Below are positions 18,985 through 31,800 of a DNA stretch of 64,000 nt, one piece after another. A program made the position numbers and the translations under genes. Each line of letters opens with the position of its first letter. The stretch's first letter is position 1. Location of the stretch: contig JAUPFV010000002.1 in assembly GCA_036936605.1 (NCBI GenBank), forward strand, positions 128,572,376 through 128,636,375. The letters run 5' to 3'. Source of the stretch: Limnanthes douglasii subsp. nivea. Its lineage: Eukaryota > Streptophyta > Magnoliopsida > Brassicales > Limnanthaceae. The notes below the pieces were generated by a model, which searched no databases, was not told the origin of the DNA, and worked only from the letters and a program-made list of their open reading frames with translations.

Positions 18985-21166
18985 GATACGGACTGCCCCC
19001 AGCGTTCGAGGAGCCAAGGCAGTGGCATAACATTCTCTTGCAATCTTTTGGCTGCTCCGGACAACTCCAACCTGCCCCTGAACAACATACTTCAAGCATT
19101 GGTGGACTGTTGAAGCCACTGGATGCATCCTAGAGAGCCAAGACCTCCCCAGAATAACATTATAGCAAGTGGGACAATCCACCACAATAAAGAGTATTCT
19201 GACCATTTTCTTGAAAGGGCCCTTGCCCAATAACACCTCTTCTTCGAACTCTCCAATCATATCTGCTGAGCTGCCTGTGAAGCCCACGATTGACCTGTCC
19301 GAATTCTGAATTACAGCTGGATTTTTCATTTTCTTGTAAGTGGTTAGGAAAAGGATATTGGCTGAGCTTCCAGTATCCACCACGATTTGTCTTATGTCAT
19401 TGCCCCCTATAGATGCTCCTATGACAACAGCATCCTCATGAGGGCCAGCAATGTTTCTTAAATCATCTTCATCAAACACAATGAAGGGGAATGAGTTTAG
19501 TGACTGATAGAATGTCATGCCTCCTTCTAGCTGGGAGGCCAAAGTATGAACATGCCTCTTCCTCGAAGAAGCGGTAGGAGCTGTCATAGTGTCCCCTCCG
19601 CAAATTGTAAGCGACTCGAAAAACTTAATGAGTCCGGAGACTGATCTAGAACATTCCTTTATAGCACCCACTCTGTTTCGAGTTGGATCAGGATCCAAGT
19701 ATTCATATTCTACGTCAAACCTTTCAACTATGACCATGGCCCCCTCCGGAGCAGCATTACTTGGACCAACCCGGTGAGTGTTGTCAGGCCTGTTTCCTCC
19801 TCTTCTTTTACCGTAAGCTCCCAGCTTTCCCCTTTCAATCAAGTTTTGCACTTCTTGCTTCAATGCTATGCAGTCATCGGTGGTATGACCAATATCATTG
19901 TGATATTGGCAAAAAGAGTTGTTGTGATGCTCTCTGGGAGACTGCAGCGTTGCCGGTCTCCGGTAACGCACCTCATCCTTTGTTTTATCAAAAATGGTGG
20001 CCACACTTTCTTTTAACTCTGCGAACCACTCCGGTTGGACCCATGGCCCTCTTTTATTTCTGGTTTGCTGACTCTGAGCAGGAGCAGCTGGCTGAGACTG
20101 AGCTTTTGCCCTACCATGCCCATGTCCGGTTTCTCTTGCTTTGTTCCCGGACTGATTCTGATTGGGATTTGGTGCCACTGGGGTAGACCTCACCTGCCTG
20201 TGCATCCTGGTTTTCTTTGTTTCATCAACATTTATCTGTTTGCCAACCCGATTCAGCAACCCTCCCCATGTCATGGCCTTCTTTCTGGTTACTGAATCAG
20301 CTAGATTGCCTGGGTTCAAACCTTGCCTTAGGGATGCTATTGCCACCTGTTCGAAGCAATCAGCCAACCCATTCTTGGTGTTCACAAAATGACTTATATA
20401 TTCTTTCAATGATTCATTTGGTTCATGGGCACAATGGATTATTGTGTCTCCATTTCACGTCATCAAAGTTCATCATGAAGTTTTTAAATTGCTCCAGATG
20501 GTTGTCCGGATCAGTACTGCCATCGTACTTCTCTATTTTGGTGCTGTCAAACCTCTTGGGGAGGTTTCCGGACAGAATTTTAGAAGACAATGGAGATTGA
20601 CTCCAATTCCTTCCACGACTGAACACAGTATCCTCATTGGGAGTCGCAAAGATACCTGGTTCATCGTGGAAAGCAAAGGGATCCATCAGCATCTTGTCCA
20701 CATGCCTCCGGTTATGAGATGACCCCTTGCCAATATGCCTCTTCATTCTTCCATGCCTATCTCTTTTTCTTGAATATTTTTTAATCTGCTTTTGCTTTTT
20801 TCTGGTTCGACCCTCATCGCTGCTAGAGGACAAGGATTTTTCAACTCCCTCGCTGTCCGAAGAGCTATCAGAAGATTCCGAGCTTGAGTCGGAACTCTCC
20901 ACAGGCTTGGACCGGTGAGACTTTTTAGAACTGGTATGAGTCTTTTTGGTGCTCACATGAGTTTTCGAAGACTCATGCTCTCTGGGGTTATCGGTGTGAT
21001 GAGCAACCGATGCTTTGGATTTTTCTTTCACGCCCATCTTGGCCTTTTCTGCCCTCAGATCTTCTATTTCACACTTTAGCCTATCACGCTCTTCGACAGT
21101 GTATTCATCGTTCTCTTCCACCACTTCGAGCAAAGCCGGTGGTAGTTCAGGATTGTCCGGATTCAT
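18973..21166 (-). pseudogene. gag-pro: Element A gag-protease (internal deletion)
   Basis: The ATG at 21166 (MNPDNPELPP) is the start shared with B and C. An acidic/Ser-Lys-rich N-terminus leads to the Gag core (DPFAFHDEPGIFATPNEDTV, KYDGSTDPDNHLEQFKNF). At about 20455 roughly 149 bp present in B are missing, removing the CRAFSQSFTG..WYNSLPQG segment and shifting frame. The rest is open from 20409: a zinc knuckle CQYHNDIGHTTDDC (C-X2-H-X4-H-X4-C), then the aspartic protease with VVDTGSSANILF and ILGRSWLSRMH. It ends at the conserved UAG, 18973-18975. Gag would form the particle and protease would mature it; this copy cannot make full Gag. Confidence 0.92.
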
Positions 21167-21218
21167 TCGGACAGATTTTTTTAGCTGGTTTTGAATGCTT
21201 GATTCAGGCACCTTCTTC

Positions 21219-21235
21219 TCCCACTGTGGTCGCCA
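21219..21235 (-). other. Element A primer binding site
   Basis: TGGCGACCACAGTGGGA on the minus strand begins 3 nt after the 5' LTR. The TGGCGAC start fits a tRNA-Arg type 3' end; the exact isoacceptor is my inference. B is identical at 46659-46675; C has TGACGACC at 49091-49107. Confidence 0.75.
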
Positions 21236-21238
21236 ATT

Positions 21239-21675
21239 TGGTGTGGATAATAATCGCCTGAGGGTAGGCTGGTAATTTCGGTTGGTGTTTTATGGTGGTG
21301 TGTGGGTGTTTAAGTGTTTAGAGTAGAGAGTAGAGAGATAATTAAGCAGCTTGGTAGCAGTTAATTCTCATTACCTATAGTTAATGCAGGTGGTTGGGTA
21401 TTTATACCCTGATGTTTGGGCCCTTATGGGCTTTCGGGTCATGTTTAATGGACCCGGGTCATGTTCAAAGACCCATGAGCTCTAAGTAGGAGAGCAAGTA
21501 GCTTAGTCAAGAAGTGTTTAGGTTTTTTAGTACTTTTGTCATAGTTCGAACAGTCTTATGGTCATAGTGTTCAAAGTGATCTGTCCGGTCCATGTGATCT
21601 GTCCGATCTGTCCGGTCCGGAGGCCTTGGACTGATCTGTCCGTGTCCGGAGAGCATGCTGAATTAGGACTCATCA
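21239..21675 (-). repeat. Element A 5' LTR
   Basis: 437 bp, TG..CA, carrying the element promoter. It is followed on the plus side by the TSD agcta at 21676-21680. Confidence 0.95.
21399..21406 (-). promoter_or_regulatory. TATA box in element A 5' LTR
   Basis: TATAAATA within GGGTATAAATACCC on the minus strand. The C LTR has the same site at 48930-48937 and B has TATAAATG at 46930-46937 (minus). Confidence 0.6.
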
Positions 21676-21893
21676 AGCTACTCATGGAAACCAACGAGAA
21701 TTGATATGCAAGACTTAAAATAGCATGAGAAGACTCAACTAATCACGAAAATCAAAAGTAATAGCGACTGGGATCTCAACGAGACAAAACCAACATTGAT
21801 TCTGCAACTATTGGATGCAGATTCAGATGATTTTTATTGATACCTAATTGATTAAACCTGCATGTTTAGTCAGGGATTCCTGCTAGCAAAAGG

Positions 21894-22045
21894 TTAGTTT
21901 GCAGAAAATACTATATGCTTGTAATATAACCCAAACCAATACCCCAGAATTAGAATAACTTTAAGATGGACATGGATATTGTTGATATCAATAACCAGTT
22001 TCATCCTGCACTTCAGAGTCGGTTCTGGTCTTTGAAAACATGAAC
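21894..22045 (-). pseudogene. LINE ORF2 3'-end fragment
   Basis: On the minus strand FKDQNR, then TLKCRMKLV and HVHLKVILIL, parallel the last 45 residues of LINE 1 ORF2 (FREQNQAADSLAHWTLKCKI, then VNLKAILILQSLG). A short internal loss removes the AADSLAHW part. Nothing upstream of the ORF2 tail is present, which fits a strongly 5'-truncated insertion. Confidence 0.6.
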
Positions 22046-23989
22046 TAAAATCATATTAGAATCTGCGACTTGAATGGGAGAAACAATATAAATAGCCGAG
22101 ATGATTTAAGATGGACCTAGTAGCTTTTTGACATGAAAACCACAACTTTACCACCAAAATATTAAAAGTAATAAAGCACCATATAAAATAAGATTAAAGA
22201 ATAAGATTTATGACACGTATGGATGAAACATTAATATCAACCAAGTGATTTGAGATGATTTTTCAACCACAAAACCAATTTAAATGAAAACCCAAAACAC
22301 CATTGTACTTGAACATGTAATTATAGTTCTTTAAAAAGCGATTATGTTATCCACGTGTCCAAAATTTCGAAAAAAGGTAAAAATGTAAAAGAAGAGTTAT
22401 CGATTATAGATTTTGAAGTTTACAGAACACTACATGCAACTTAAATACTATCAATAATACTCATAAACACAAACACGAATGACTTTCAACCATTATTTAT
22501 TTTCAACCTTCAAAATTTATATCTTTCAAATCCTAACTAACTTTTTTTTTCTAAAATACATATATTTTAATTTTTTAAAGATAAAGAGAACGAAATCCAT
22601 GAGTGATATTTCTAAATATCTCGTTTTTCTTATTTTCGCAACCAAATTACATAAAATTCCGCAACCAGGACATACTAGATTTTCTTGACTCATTTCGCTA
22701 CCAAGTTGAACGAATTTTTGCAACTAAAACATAAACCATTTTTATTAAAAAATTTGACACAAATGTATATGTTTTCCCAACTACCACTACAAGTAAATGG
22801 CTGTTTCACATCCAATTAACCCTAATTTTCACAAAACAAGTTATATTTTTTTTGCAATCAGACGTATTTATCATCTAAAGTCCTATTTTCACAACTATTT
22901 TCCTTTTATTTTCGTAACATATTTGCACGTAATTCCGTAACCGAAACACATTTGTTTTTTAAGGAAATTACACGTAATTTCGTAGCTGAAATACAGTTGC
23001 TTTTAGTAACGAAATTACGTATAATTTCGCAATTGGACTACAGTATTTTTTTCAAACTTATTTCACATCTAAATTGTTCGTAATTTTGCAACTAAAAAAA
23101 ATTAAAAATAATTTGATGTTTAAATAAAAAATAAAATTAGTGATATATTTGAATATTCTTTTAGAGTTATGGTTTGAAAGACATGTCATTTAATATAATA
23201 TAAAAAACATACAAAAATAACTATTAGAGATATTTCATACAAATTCGTTTTATGTAAATATTAATTTATCCTCATGTGATTATCCGCAAAATTTCAAACT
23301 TTGAAGTTTAATTTCGAATGGTTATCGATATATTATAAATTTTTTGTCAACCTAAAAAATAAAATTTTAATTTTTTACAAAAATGAGTTAAAAGTTTTCA
23401 ATTTTTTTAAAAATATATATTTATAAAAAAAGAAAATAATCGCATATTTTAAGAGAAAAAGGGTAGAACCTCTATGATTGAGCCTCTTTCATTTTCTTAT
23501 TTTTCAGTTTTGTTTATTACTTTTACTCGACTTTTTTAATAAAATAGAACTTCGAATTAAATAATGAAATTTTGAGTACACATGAGGCACCAAAACCAAT
23601 TCAAGGCGCTAAACATATTTGAAACAAAATACACTAATTCAGTCCCAATTCTCCAACTTTTCCTTCAATTGAATCTCTAAAAACAAGAATTTTCAGATAT
23701 TCTGATTCTTCAAGCAACAAAAGTAGAAGCAAAGCTTAGAGCTTTAGGCAATTGAGAAGAATTATGATTCTGTCTTTGAACTCGAATAAAGCGGCTATAT
23801 CAATAACACGAGATTCTCTGTTCTATGAATACTACCTCCATCTCGATGATACCTAACTCGAAGCTAATCTTCATTCTGGTAATGTTCTTCAAACCTGATA
23901 TGCAATATTTTTTGCCAAAAATTATAGTCAGGAGAACCTGCTAATAGGAACATATAGACCAAATGTTAGAGTGAAGAGTCATTAGTAAT
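22046..23989. other. AT-rich intergenic DNA with a dispersed CGTAATTTCGCAAC motif
   Basis: No gene is seen. Between 22625 and 23095 variants of TTTCGCAACxxAA and GTAATTTCG recur at irregular spacing at least six times. The rest is AT-rich. 23640-23930 may be the LINE 1 3' untranslated tail or flank. Confidence 0.4.
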
Positions 23990-26900
23990 TTAACCAAGCC
24001 CTAGACTTTGTAGGATTAAAATAGCTTTAAGATTAACATGAGCTTGTTTGATATGAAACTCTTGTTTTATTTTACATTTCAGAGTCCAGTGAGCAAGCGA
24101 GTCTGCTGCTTGATTCTGTTCTCTAAAAATGTGAAATAATACCATAGAGGGAGCTATCAACCTTTTACTGCAATCTAAGACAGATTTTGACTAAAAAAGT
24201 TTATTAAAAGTTGGGAATACGTTTTTATATCAATCTTATTCCAACCTTTTTTTGCAGATGTTAATGCTGTCTAATAAAGCTCTAGATTCAACCATAAAAG
24301 AATTTAAGTTACCATAAAGGAAACCAACACCAAGTATCATATTGCCTTCACTGTCTCTGACAACTATACCTCCACTTGATTCTCCATTTGATAGGCATGG
24401 GGAATCTATGTTTAGCTTCAGTCTTCCAATAGAGGGATGGTTCCATTTGAGGAAGGTAGGCTTAACCTTAATGTTTTGAATATGATTGAAGCATCCTAAA
24501 GCTTTCGCATCATGTAAATCTTTATGTAAATTCTTAGATTTTAGAGAGTTAGAGTAATCAAGACTAGTTAAAACTTTAATAACCCATGTTATTGCAGTGT
24601 GGTAGGAAGCAACATTGCCTTTAAACTTAGCATGATTTTTGTTTTTCCATATAATGCTATAAATGATAGATGGTATAATGTGTCTTACATGAATTTCTTT
24701 GTTTGTGGACCAGAACCACGTCCTTGACATATGTGTGATTGTCATGTAATTGTAGATTTTTAAATTGAAAATACATGCAAAATATCTCCAAATAGACCAT
24801 GAAAACTTACAAGCCATAAACAAATGATTAGGAGATTCATTGTCCATACAGAGTTGACATTTATAAGTGATAGATATATGCTTCTTCTGCATTATAATGT
24901 CAATATTTATATAATTATGAATCATTTTACAATGTAAGAATGAGTATTTTCTGGGCATAGGAGAGTTCTATATTCTACTGAATAGATTAGACTTGTTATT
25001 GTGACATCTAATTTGATCACATGTTTTCTTTAAAGTGAATTTACCATTTTTAGAATGGTTCCAGATTATGTTGTCTTCACTATCAGGTTTTACAGTACAT
25101 GTCATAATTCTGTTCTTAATATTAGGAGGCAACAAGTCTTAAATTCTATTCAGATGCCAAGTATTATCAGACCAGTAGAATTTTACCATTTCATTCTTGA
25201 ACCATCTATTGTCTATCTTATAATCTAGAGTTAATAAGGGATGCTGATTAGACCAATTTTCCAACCAAAAAATCCATCATACCCGAGAAAAATTTCCAGC
25301 TAATGTTAGGCTAAACATAATGCTTGATGTTAGCCAGCCTTTTCCACACCTTAGAGCCAACTTTAGAGTAAGAAATCTGAAAATGATGAAGATCTTTGGA
25401 GTATATATTATGAATAAGGTTAGAGTTACTTTGCATCCAATATAAAGGAATGCTCATAAGGACAGAGGTGATAAGTGTTAACCTCCATGCATATGATAGA
25501 TGAGTAGATTCCCAGTCTTTAATCTTGTTGTTGATTTTGCTGATTAGGTTGTTATATTTTCTTGCTTTGTTGTTTGTATTGATTGTTATGCCCAAGTATT
25601 CAGTATGAAAAGTACTAGATCTGAATCCAGCCTTATTAGTCATTACATTAATCTTCAAAGAGCTCATATTTGAAGCATTGATTGTTTTAGTTTTCTCTTT
25701 ATTGATCACTTGACCTGAAATTTCTTGACATGTCTGAAGAAAATTTCCGAGATAATCTAAATTAGAGTCTTTACTGTTAGTGAATAATAATATATCATCT
25801 ACAAAAGCTAAGCTAGGAATAGACATACTACTTTTGTTTCTAAATTTCATAGTTTTATTGGATTCAAAAAGCTTGTTTAATCTTCTTAGTAAGACTTCTT
25901 CTGGAATGATAAAAAGGCTTGGGGAAATTGGATCCCCTTGCCGCAGATCCTTTAAAGTTTTTAAAAAACCAATTGCCTCACCATTGAAAATTATAGATAC
26001 ATTGACAAAAGATAACATCTTATTAATGAGACTGATGAACTAAGGACCTTAATGATAAATACAGTAGGTCATTTTGTCAAAAACATTGGACATATCAAGT
26101 TGAATCAATATATTCTTGTCTTTGACATCTCTCTTTAGATAATAGATTAGTTCATTTGCTATTAAAATGTTCTCTTAGATAGATTTGCCAGGTACAAAGC
26201 CTATTTGATTATTAGATATAATCCTAGGAAGGAATTTGGCTAACCTATTGTCTAAAATTTTGGACATAATTCCGTTTAAGAGAGAACAAAGGCTAATTGA
26301 CGTGAAGTATTTCTATCTAGAAGGATTTCCAGACTTAGGAATCAAGAAAATGTGAGTAGCAAGAATACCTTTAGGTATATTGTTGCCAAGTATGTATGAT
26401 TGCATAACTTTAATAAGGTCATTTTTTTATTATTTTCCAACAGATTTTATAAAAATACTGATTATAACCATCCATACCTGCAGTACTTGAAGGATTCAAG
26501 CTGTTGATGATATCCCAAATCTCCTCTTCACTTGGGGGCAACATCAGTTTATGATTGTCTTCGTTAGTGATGAGAGATGGACTATTGTTGAGGATGTAGT
26601 CAACCATTTTATCCTGCTTATCCTTCTTGCTTTTGTAAGGATATTCTGTTAAAGCTTCTTTGAAATAAGATACAACAGAAATACCAATTGTGAATGCCTA
26701 TATGTAATCCACATATTTTCTTCTTTGATTCCATTGATGCAACTTTTTTTCTTTTTACATAACTGTGAAACATCTTGGTGTTTCTGTCACTATCAATTGT
26801 CCACTTTGCATAACATTTTTGAACCCAATATGTCTCTTCCGTTTTGTGAGCTTGCAGCAGTAAAGCATTAGATTAAGAAAGCTCAGTTCTAGTATCTGTA

Positions 26901-27825
26901 TTGTTATGATCTTGATGTTTGATTTCAAGCATTTGGACTTCATCTTTAAGAGCTTGCACTTTATTGAATATATTACCAAAATACAGATTGTTCCAGTTTT
27001 TAAACCTTCCTTAAGCCTTTTTAATTTGTGCCAGAACATGAATAAGAGATTCCTATCAATATTCTGGTTCCAATTACTTTCAACAAAAGGTAACAACTAT
27101 TTATCTAAATACCACATGTTGAGGAATTTGAAAGTTCTTATAGGATTAAGATTGTCTTTAGATATAGTGATACATAAAGGCATGTGGTCTGAACAAGTTC
27201 TAGCCTTATAAATAACGTTAGCTTCACCAAAGAATTCAGACCATTTTTTTATTGATGAATACCTTGTCTAATCGTTTCCACTTAGTTTTGTTGGACCAAG
27301 TGTATTTGGAACCATCAAACCCAACATCTTCAATATAACAGTCCCTAATCATCTCATTGAAATCATCACTACTATTTTGACAAAAGGAAGAACAACCTAA
27401 TTGTTCATCAATAGAAGCAACAACATTAAAGTCACCCGTAATCATCCACTATATGGTTGTAGAAGAGATAGTTCTCAAAGTATTCAGAGATCCATTCGGT
27501 TGATTCTCTGACACTTAGAATAAACTACAGTTATTAGAAAGCAATGATTAAGAAAATAGTGTCTAATTTCAGAGTGAATACATTGATTATGGTCAATTAT
27601 AACATTGATAGTCATATCATCATGCCAAAACAACCTTTTTATTATTAGAGATATTAGATTTGAATTGATTAAAGACTATCTTTGTAGCAATACTTTCAAT
27701 ATTATCACTGCCAATCAAAGGTTTATGAACAAATATAATATGGTCTTTTTTTGATCAAGTATTTGAACCTCCTGATAGTAGACTTATCTCTAACATTTTA
27801 TATTCCAGTTAAGCGTACTAATCAT
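23990..27825 (-). mobile_element. LINE 1 (L1-type), 5'-truncated at the ORF2 start
   Basis: The minus-strand element keeps an ORF2-like region from the ATG at 27825 to the TAA at 23990-23992. No ORF1 is found upstream; the sequence meets an A/T run at 27829-27845 instead. That is usual for incomplete target-primed reverse transcription. A clear poly(A) tail and TSD were not identified, so outer limits are uncertain. Confidence 0.75.
23990..27825 (-). pseudogene. LINE 1 ORF2: endonuclease, RT, zf-RVT, RNase H
   Basis: Order on the minus strand: an apurinic-type endonuclease (start resembling MISTLNWN; GDFNVVASIDEQLGCSSF and KYTWSNKTKW at about 27236-27440), RT (PSSTAGMDGYNQYFYKICWK near 26430, QGDPISPSLF near 25940, AFVDDILLF near 25800), a zf-RVT domain (CQLCMDNESPNHLFMACKF near 24830) and an RNase H-like end (KLNIDSPCLSNGESSGGIVV near 24400, then ADSLAHWTLKCK near 24080). 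The RT core has FVDD, a variant of the usual F/Y-ADD. Many stops and frameshifts break it. The family makes the machinery for target-primed reverse transcription. Confidence 0.85.
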
Positions 27826-28873
27826 GCTTAATAAAAAAAAAAAAATTTACTTGTTAGTGTGAATTGAAAAGCCTTATAATTTTTTTTTATCTCTTTTACT
27901 TGACTTGTATAAATATAATAAAAAGTTAATGCAAAATATTTTTATAAAATTGCATTTTAGCGCTAAACTAACGTCGCTTTGCCTTATAAAATAGCAAGAT
28001 TGTGGTCGGATGATCACATAAGTTGAGAAAAAGAAGACCAAGGACAGAGCAACCAGACCCACCAACTTATACTTTTCTTCTTTAGGTCAATACATGTCCA
28101 CCGCCGTACTTAGTAGAATCCGTTTTTTCCTTCTAGGAGTATAGGAATATTTATTAAAATTTAAAAGTAGATGTGAATATATTATATAATCAAAAGAAAA
28201 ACAATGACCGAATTCTTTATTTTATTATACATATATATGAAATTAAATTGTAATAAATAAGTAATTCGTACCTATCCTGGTATATTTATGGTTTTAGGTG
28301 TAAAAAGATAAATTCATTACTGCACATGATAACATAAAAAATATTGAAATATATTTTAAATTCAAATGGTTGATGTATTTTCTTTAATATTTAAATTATT
28401 TAATAAAATTATATAAATATTCAAATAATTCTATTTTTTAATCATAAAATCAATTTTATTATTGAATTAAGAAGTTCAATAGTTTTAGGAGCCAAATTAG
28501 ACTAACAAACAAAAGAAGGACTAAATGCTATAAGACCAAAAGCTTAACTAAACCAATACGGATAGAAGACTCCATTTCCATTACACGAACCGACTCTATT
28601 TCTACACTTCCAAGCTTTCTATCCCTTCTACATCTTCATGACTAACCATATTGCATGAGCTTGAAACAAATTTCGATCGAATTTTTAATTCATTCTTTCT
28701 TCAAATTTTCTCCTTAGAAGGAAAAGCCCCAAATTTCTCTCAACTAAACCCTAGAAACATACACCAATAAAGACTCAACAGTCTTCTGCAAATCAGAACT
28801 ATCCATCAGATAGCACCATTAATAGCTTTCGATTTGATCTCACAACCAAAGCCATATCAAGAGATTAAACCAA
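27826..28873. other. AT-rich spacer between the two LINEs, no gene seen
   Basis: AT-rich with pyrimidine-rich stretches at 28560-28740. Part may be the 3' untranslated tail of LINE 2. No coding or structural feature is supported. Confidence 0.4.
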
Positions 28874-31800
28874 TTAAGCGGAGCACGAGCTTATAAAACC
28901 TAAACACAGGCTTTCAAGGAGCACAATCGCCAATAAAAGGTTCGGGGCATTGAAATGAGAGAAAGATGGTTTCTCTTTGCATTTTAATATCCACTTAGTG
29001 AGCCAGTCAGCAGCTCTATCCTGCACTTGAGAGACATAAGAAATCGACATTGAAGGTAAGAGAAGCTTTCTGCATATTGGGATTATGAACTTTTGATACC
29101 AAGGGTTTTTCCTTTTCTCAATAATATTAATTAGGGTCAAACAATCTGTCTCAATTTCGACATTAACCCAGTTATTGTCTCTGCAGATCAAAAGACCTTC
29201 AAGCAACGCTCTGATTTCAGCGACCAGAGGCGTTAGCTTTCAAAAGAAGTTTCTTGAGCCACTGATGATAGTTCCTTCGTTGTCCCTAAATATCATAGCG
29301 CCACAAGATTCTCCATTATTGAGGCAGGAGGCGTCAACATTAAGCTTCAACCTGCCAAGCACAGGGGTAACCCATTTGAGATAAGTGACTTCTTTACTAT
29401 AAATTTGCTGGGAGAGACAACCTAATGTTAGACTAGGATCACGGACGTTTGTCCAGTATCTGCTGGTAAGATTATCTGAAATGTCCAAACCCATAATGAT
29501 TTTAGTAATTAATTTTATCGAAGCATAACACTAATATCAGTCCCTTTGAATTTGAAATTATTTCTACTTTTCCATATCACCCAACAAATTATTGCTGGCA
29601 AAGAATGGGTGATATGGACTTTAAGATTTGAAGACCAAAACCAATTATATATCACATGTTTCAGAGTCATGAATCTTTCAATTTTTATATTGAAAAGATT
29701 ACTAAAGTGACTCCATAGACTCCAAACATAAAAACATTTAACAAAAAAATGATTAATATCTTCACAGTTAGCACAAAATTGACATTTTGATGCAAACTGT
29801 AAATGCCTCTTTTGTAAAACAGAATCTATAGGAATAAAATTGTGAATAAGCTTCCAAAGTAAGAAAGAAAACTTCCTTGGTGTGATGGTTGACCATATTT
29901 TCATGTTAAAGCTTGATGATCTTCTGATTTCCCTTATAGAATCCAAGTGCACTTCATATTAAAAAGATGATTGGGAGATAAATCCCAGATCATAACATTT
30001 TTTTAGCAGTGCCAGTTCTAAAATTTCTAATTTGATTTACTCTGGTTTCAGGAACAACATCTGTTAACGCTTCCAAGTCACGGGAACCAGCCTTCCAGAA
30101 AGAGTTTACATTAGCCTCAATAAACCAGTTGTTCTCAGGCAACCTATGATCCAATATAGGATTCAAATTGTGCCAGTTCTCATACCAGAAATCCATATCA
30201 CCGCAACCAAGCAACCACTTAATATTTTTCTGAGCCACATCCTTAATGCCTACAAGAGATCCTTTCTTTCTAAAGTTTGCTTTCAAAGGATGAGAGTAAA
30301 TGTTATAGATATTATGAATGATTCTAGACCAGAGACTCTCATTCTTTCGATAAACAAACCAAATATTTTGAGAGAAGGTGTCTTGAATATCAGTTAGTTT
30401 TCTGATATTCAGTCCACCTTCATCAAAAGGAAAACAAATATTTTCCCAAGAAGACCAATGCAAAAAAATTTCATTAAATTTTGACCTCCATAAAAAACTA
30501 AATATTTTTTCTATCATTTTAATGACACAGCTAGGAATAACATAGTTTTGCATCAAAAAATAAGTAATAGGCATTAGAATAGTAGATATTAAAGATAGCA
30601 TTCCCTCATAGGATAAGAACTTAAAGTCCCATTCCATGATCTTAGAATTAATCTTGTCAAGCATTGGATCATAACTTTTTGCCTTATTGTTGTTGTGCAA
30701 GGTGATGCCAATGTAACAAGTTGGAAGGTAATCAGTACTAAATCCAGTAGTACTCTCCAAGCTACTGATTCTGCATTGGTGAAGCCTTTTTGAGGTAATG
30801 ATTTTATTTTTCCCTTGTTTATTATCTGCCTAGAAACTAATTGATACCTGTTTAAGAAGCAACTTCAAAGGTCAATAGTATTAGGTAAACTATTAGTATA
30901 AATTATGATGTTATCTGCAAAAGCAGTACAAGAAACCAAAATTCTAGTCCTTGAAGCATACTGCAAAGTCTTATTAGAATTTAAAAGCCTTGACAGACCT
31001 CTAATTAGGTCTTCTTCACCTAAAATAAAGATACTTGGAGACAAGGGCTCACCTTGTCTCAAACCCCTTTTAGATTGAAAATAGCCATACGTATTTCCCT
31101 TAATTAAAATAGATAAGTTTACTTTCTTAATCAAATTAGAAATCAAATTTATAAAGCTAATAGAAAAACCAAAAAAGGATAAGACTTTAATTATAAAAGA
31201 GAATGACATTTTGTCAAATTCTTTTGACATGTCCAACTGAATCATAATATTCTCTTTACTAGGATTTCTATTAATATCATAAGCCATTTCCTTTGCAATA
31301 AGAATATTTTCGTGGATTGACATGTTCTTAACAAATGCAGCTTGGTTGTTTGAAATTATATTAGGAAGAATATTTGACAACCTAGTGTTAATAAGTTTGG
31401 AGAATATCCTATTTAACATAGTGCACATGCTAATTGGCCCGTAATTACTCCAATTTATAGGATTAGAACTCTTAGGAATCAAACTGATTCCAGTAGCAAA
31501 CATGTCATTAGGCATGTTATTACCATGAATAAAAAAGTTAATGGTGGAACATAGATCACCTTTAATAATACCCCAACAAATGTTATAGAAAGAAATGTAT
31601 AGCCATCTAAACATGCAACGCTGTCAGTCTTCATACTTTTGATAATCTCTCATATTTCCTACTCTTTTGCAGGTTTCATAAGGAGATCATTTTCTTCATT
31701 AGACACCAACTTTGGAATTGCATTAAAGATGTCATTGTCCATCATTTCCACATATTCCTCCTTGCTACTGAAAGACTTACAAGACAGGTAAGATGTAAAT

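Larger units (their letters stand above)
11330..21675 (-). mobile_element. Element A: complete Ty3/gypsy (Tat-type) LTR retrotransposon
   Basis: It is 10,346 bp long and lies on the minus strand, with a 5-bp TSD agcta (11325-11329 and 21676-21680) and LTRs of 438 and 437 bp bounded by TG..CA. Minus-strand order is 5' LTR, PBS, gag-protease, UAG, RT, RNase H, second RNase H, integrase, then an antisense gene and the 3' LTR. The second RNase H and the extra antisense gene fit the Tat lineage of plant Ty3/gypsy, where extra ORFs after pol are known. The LTRs differ at roughly seven or eight sites by eye, so insertion was fairly recent. It is defective: central gag deletion, integrase frameshift and Glu-to-Lys change, and several stops. 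Confidence 0.95.
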
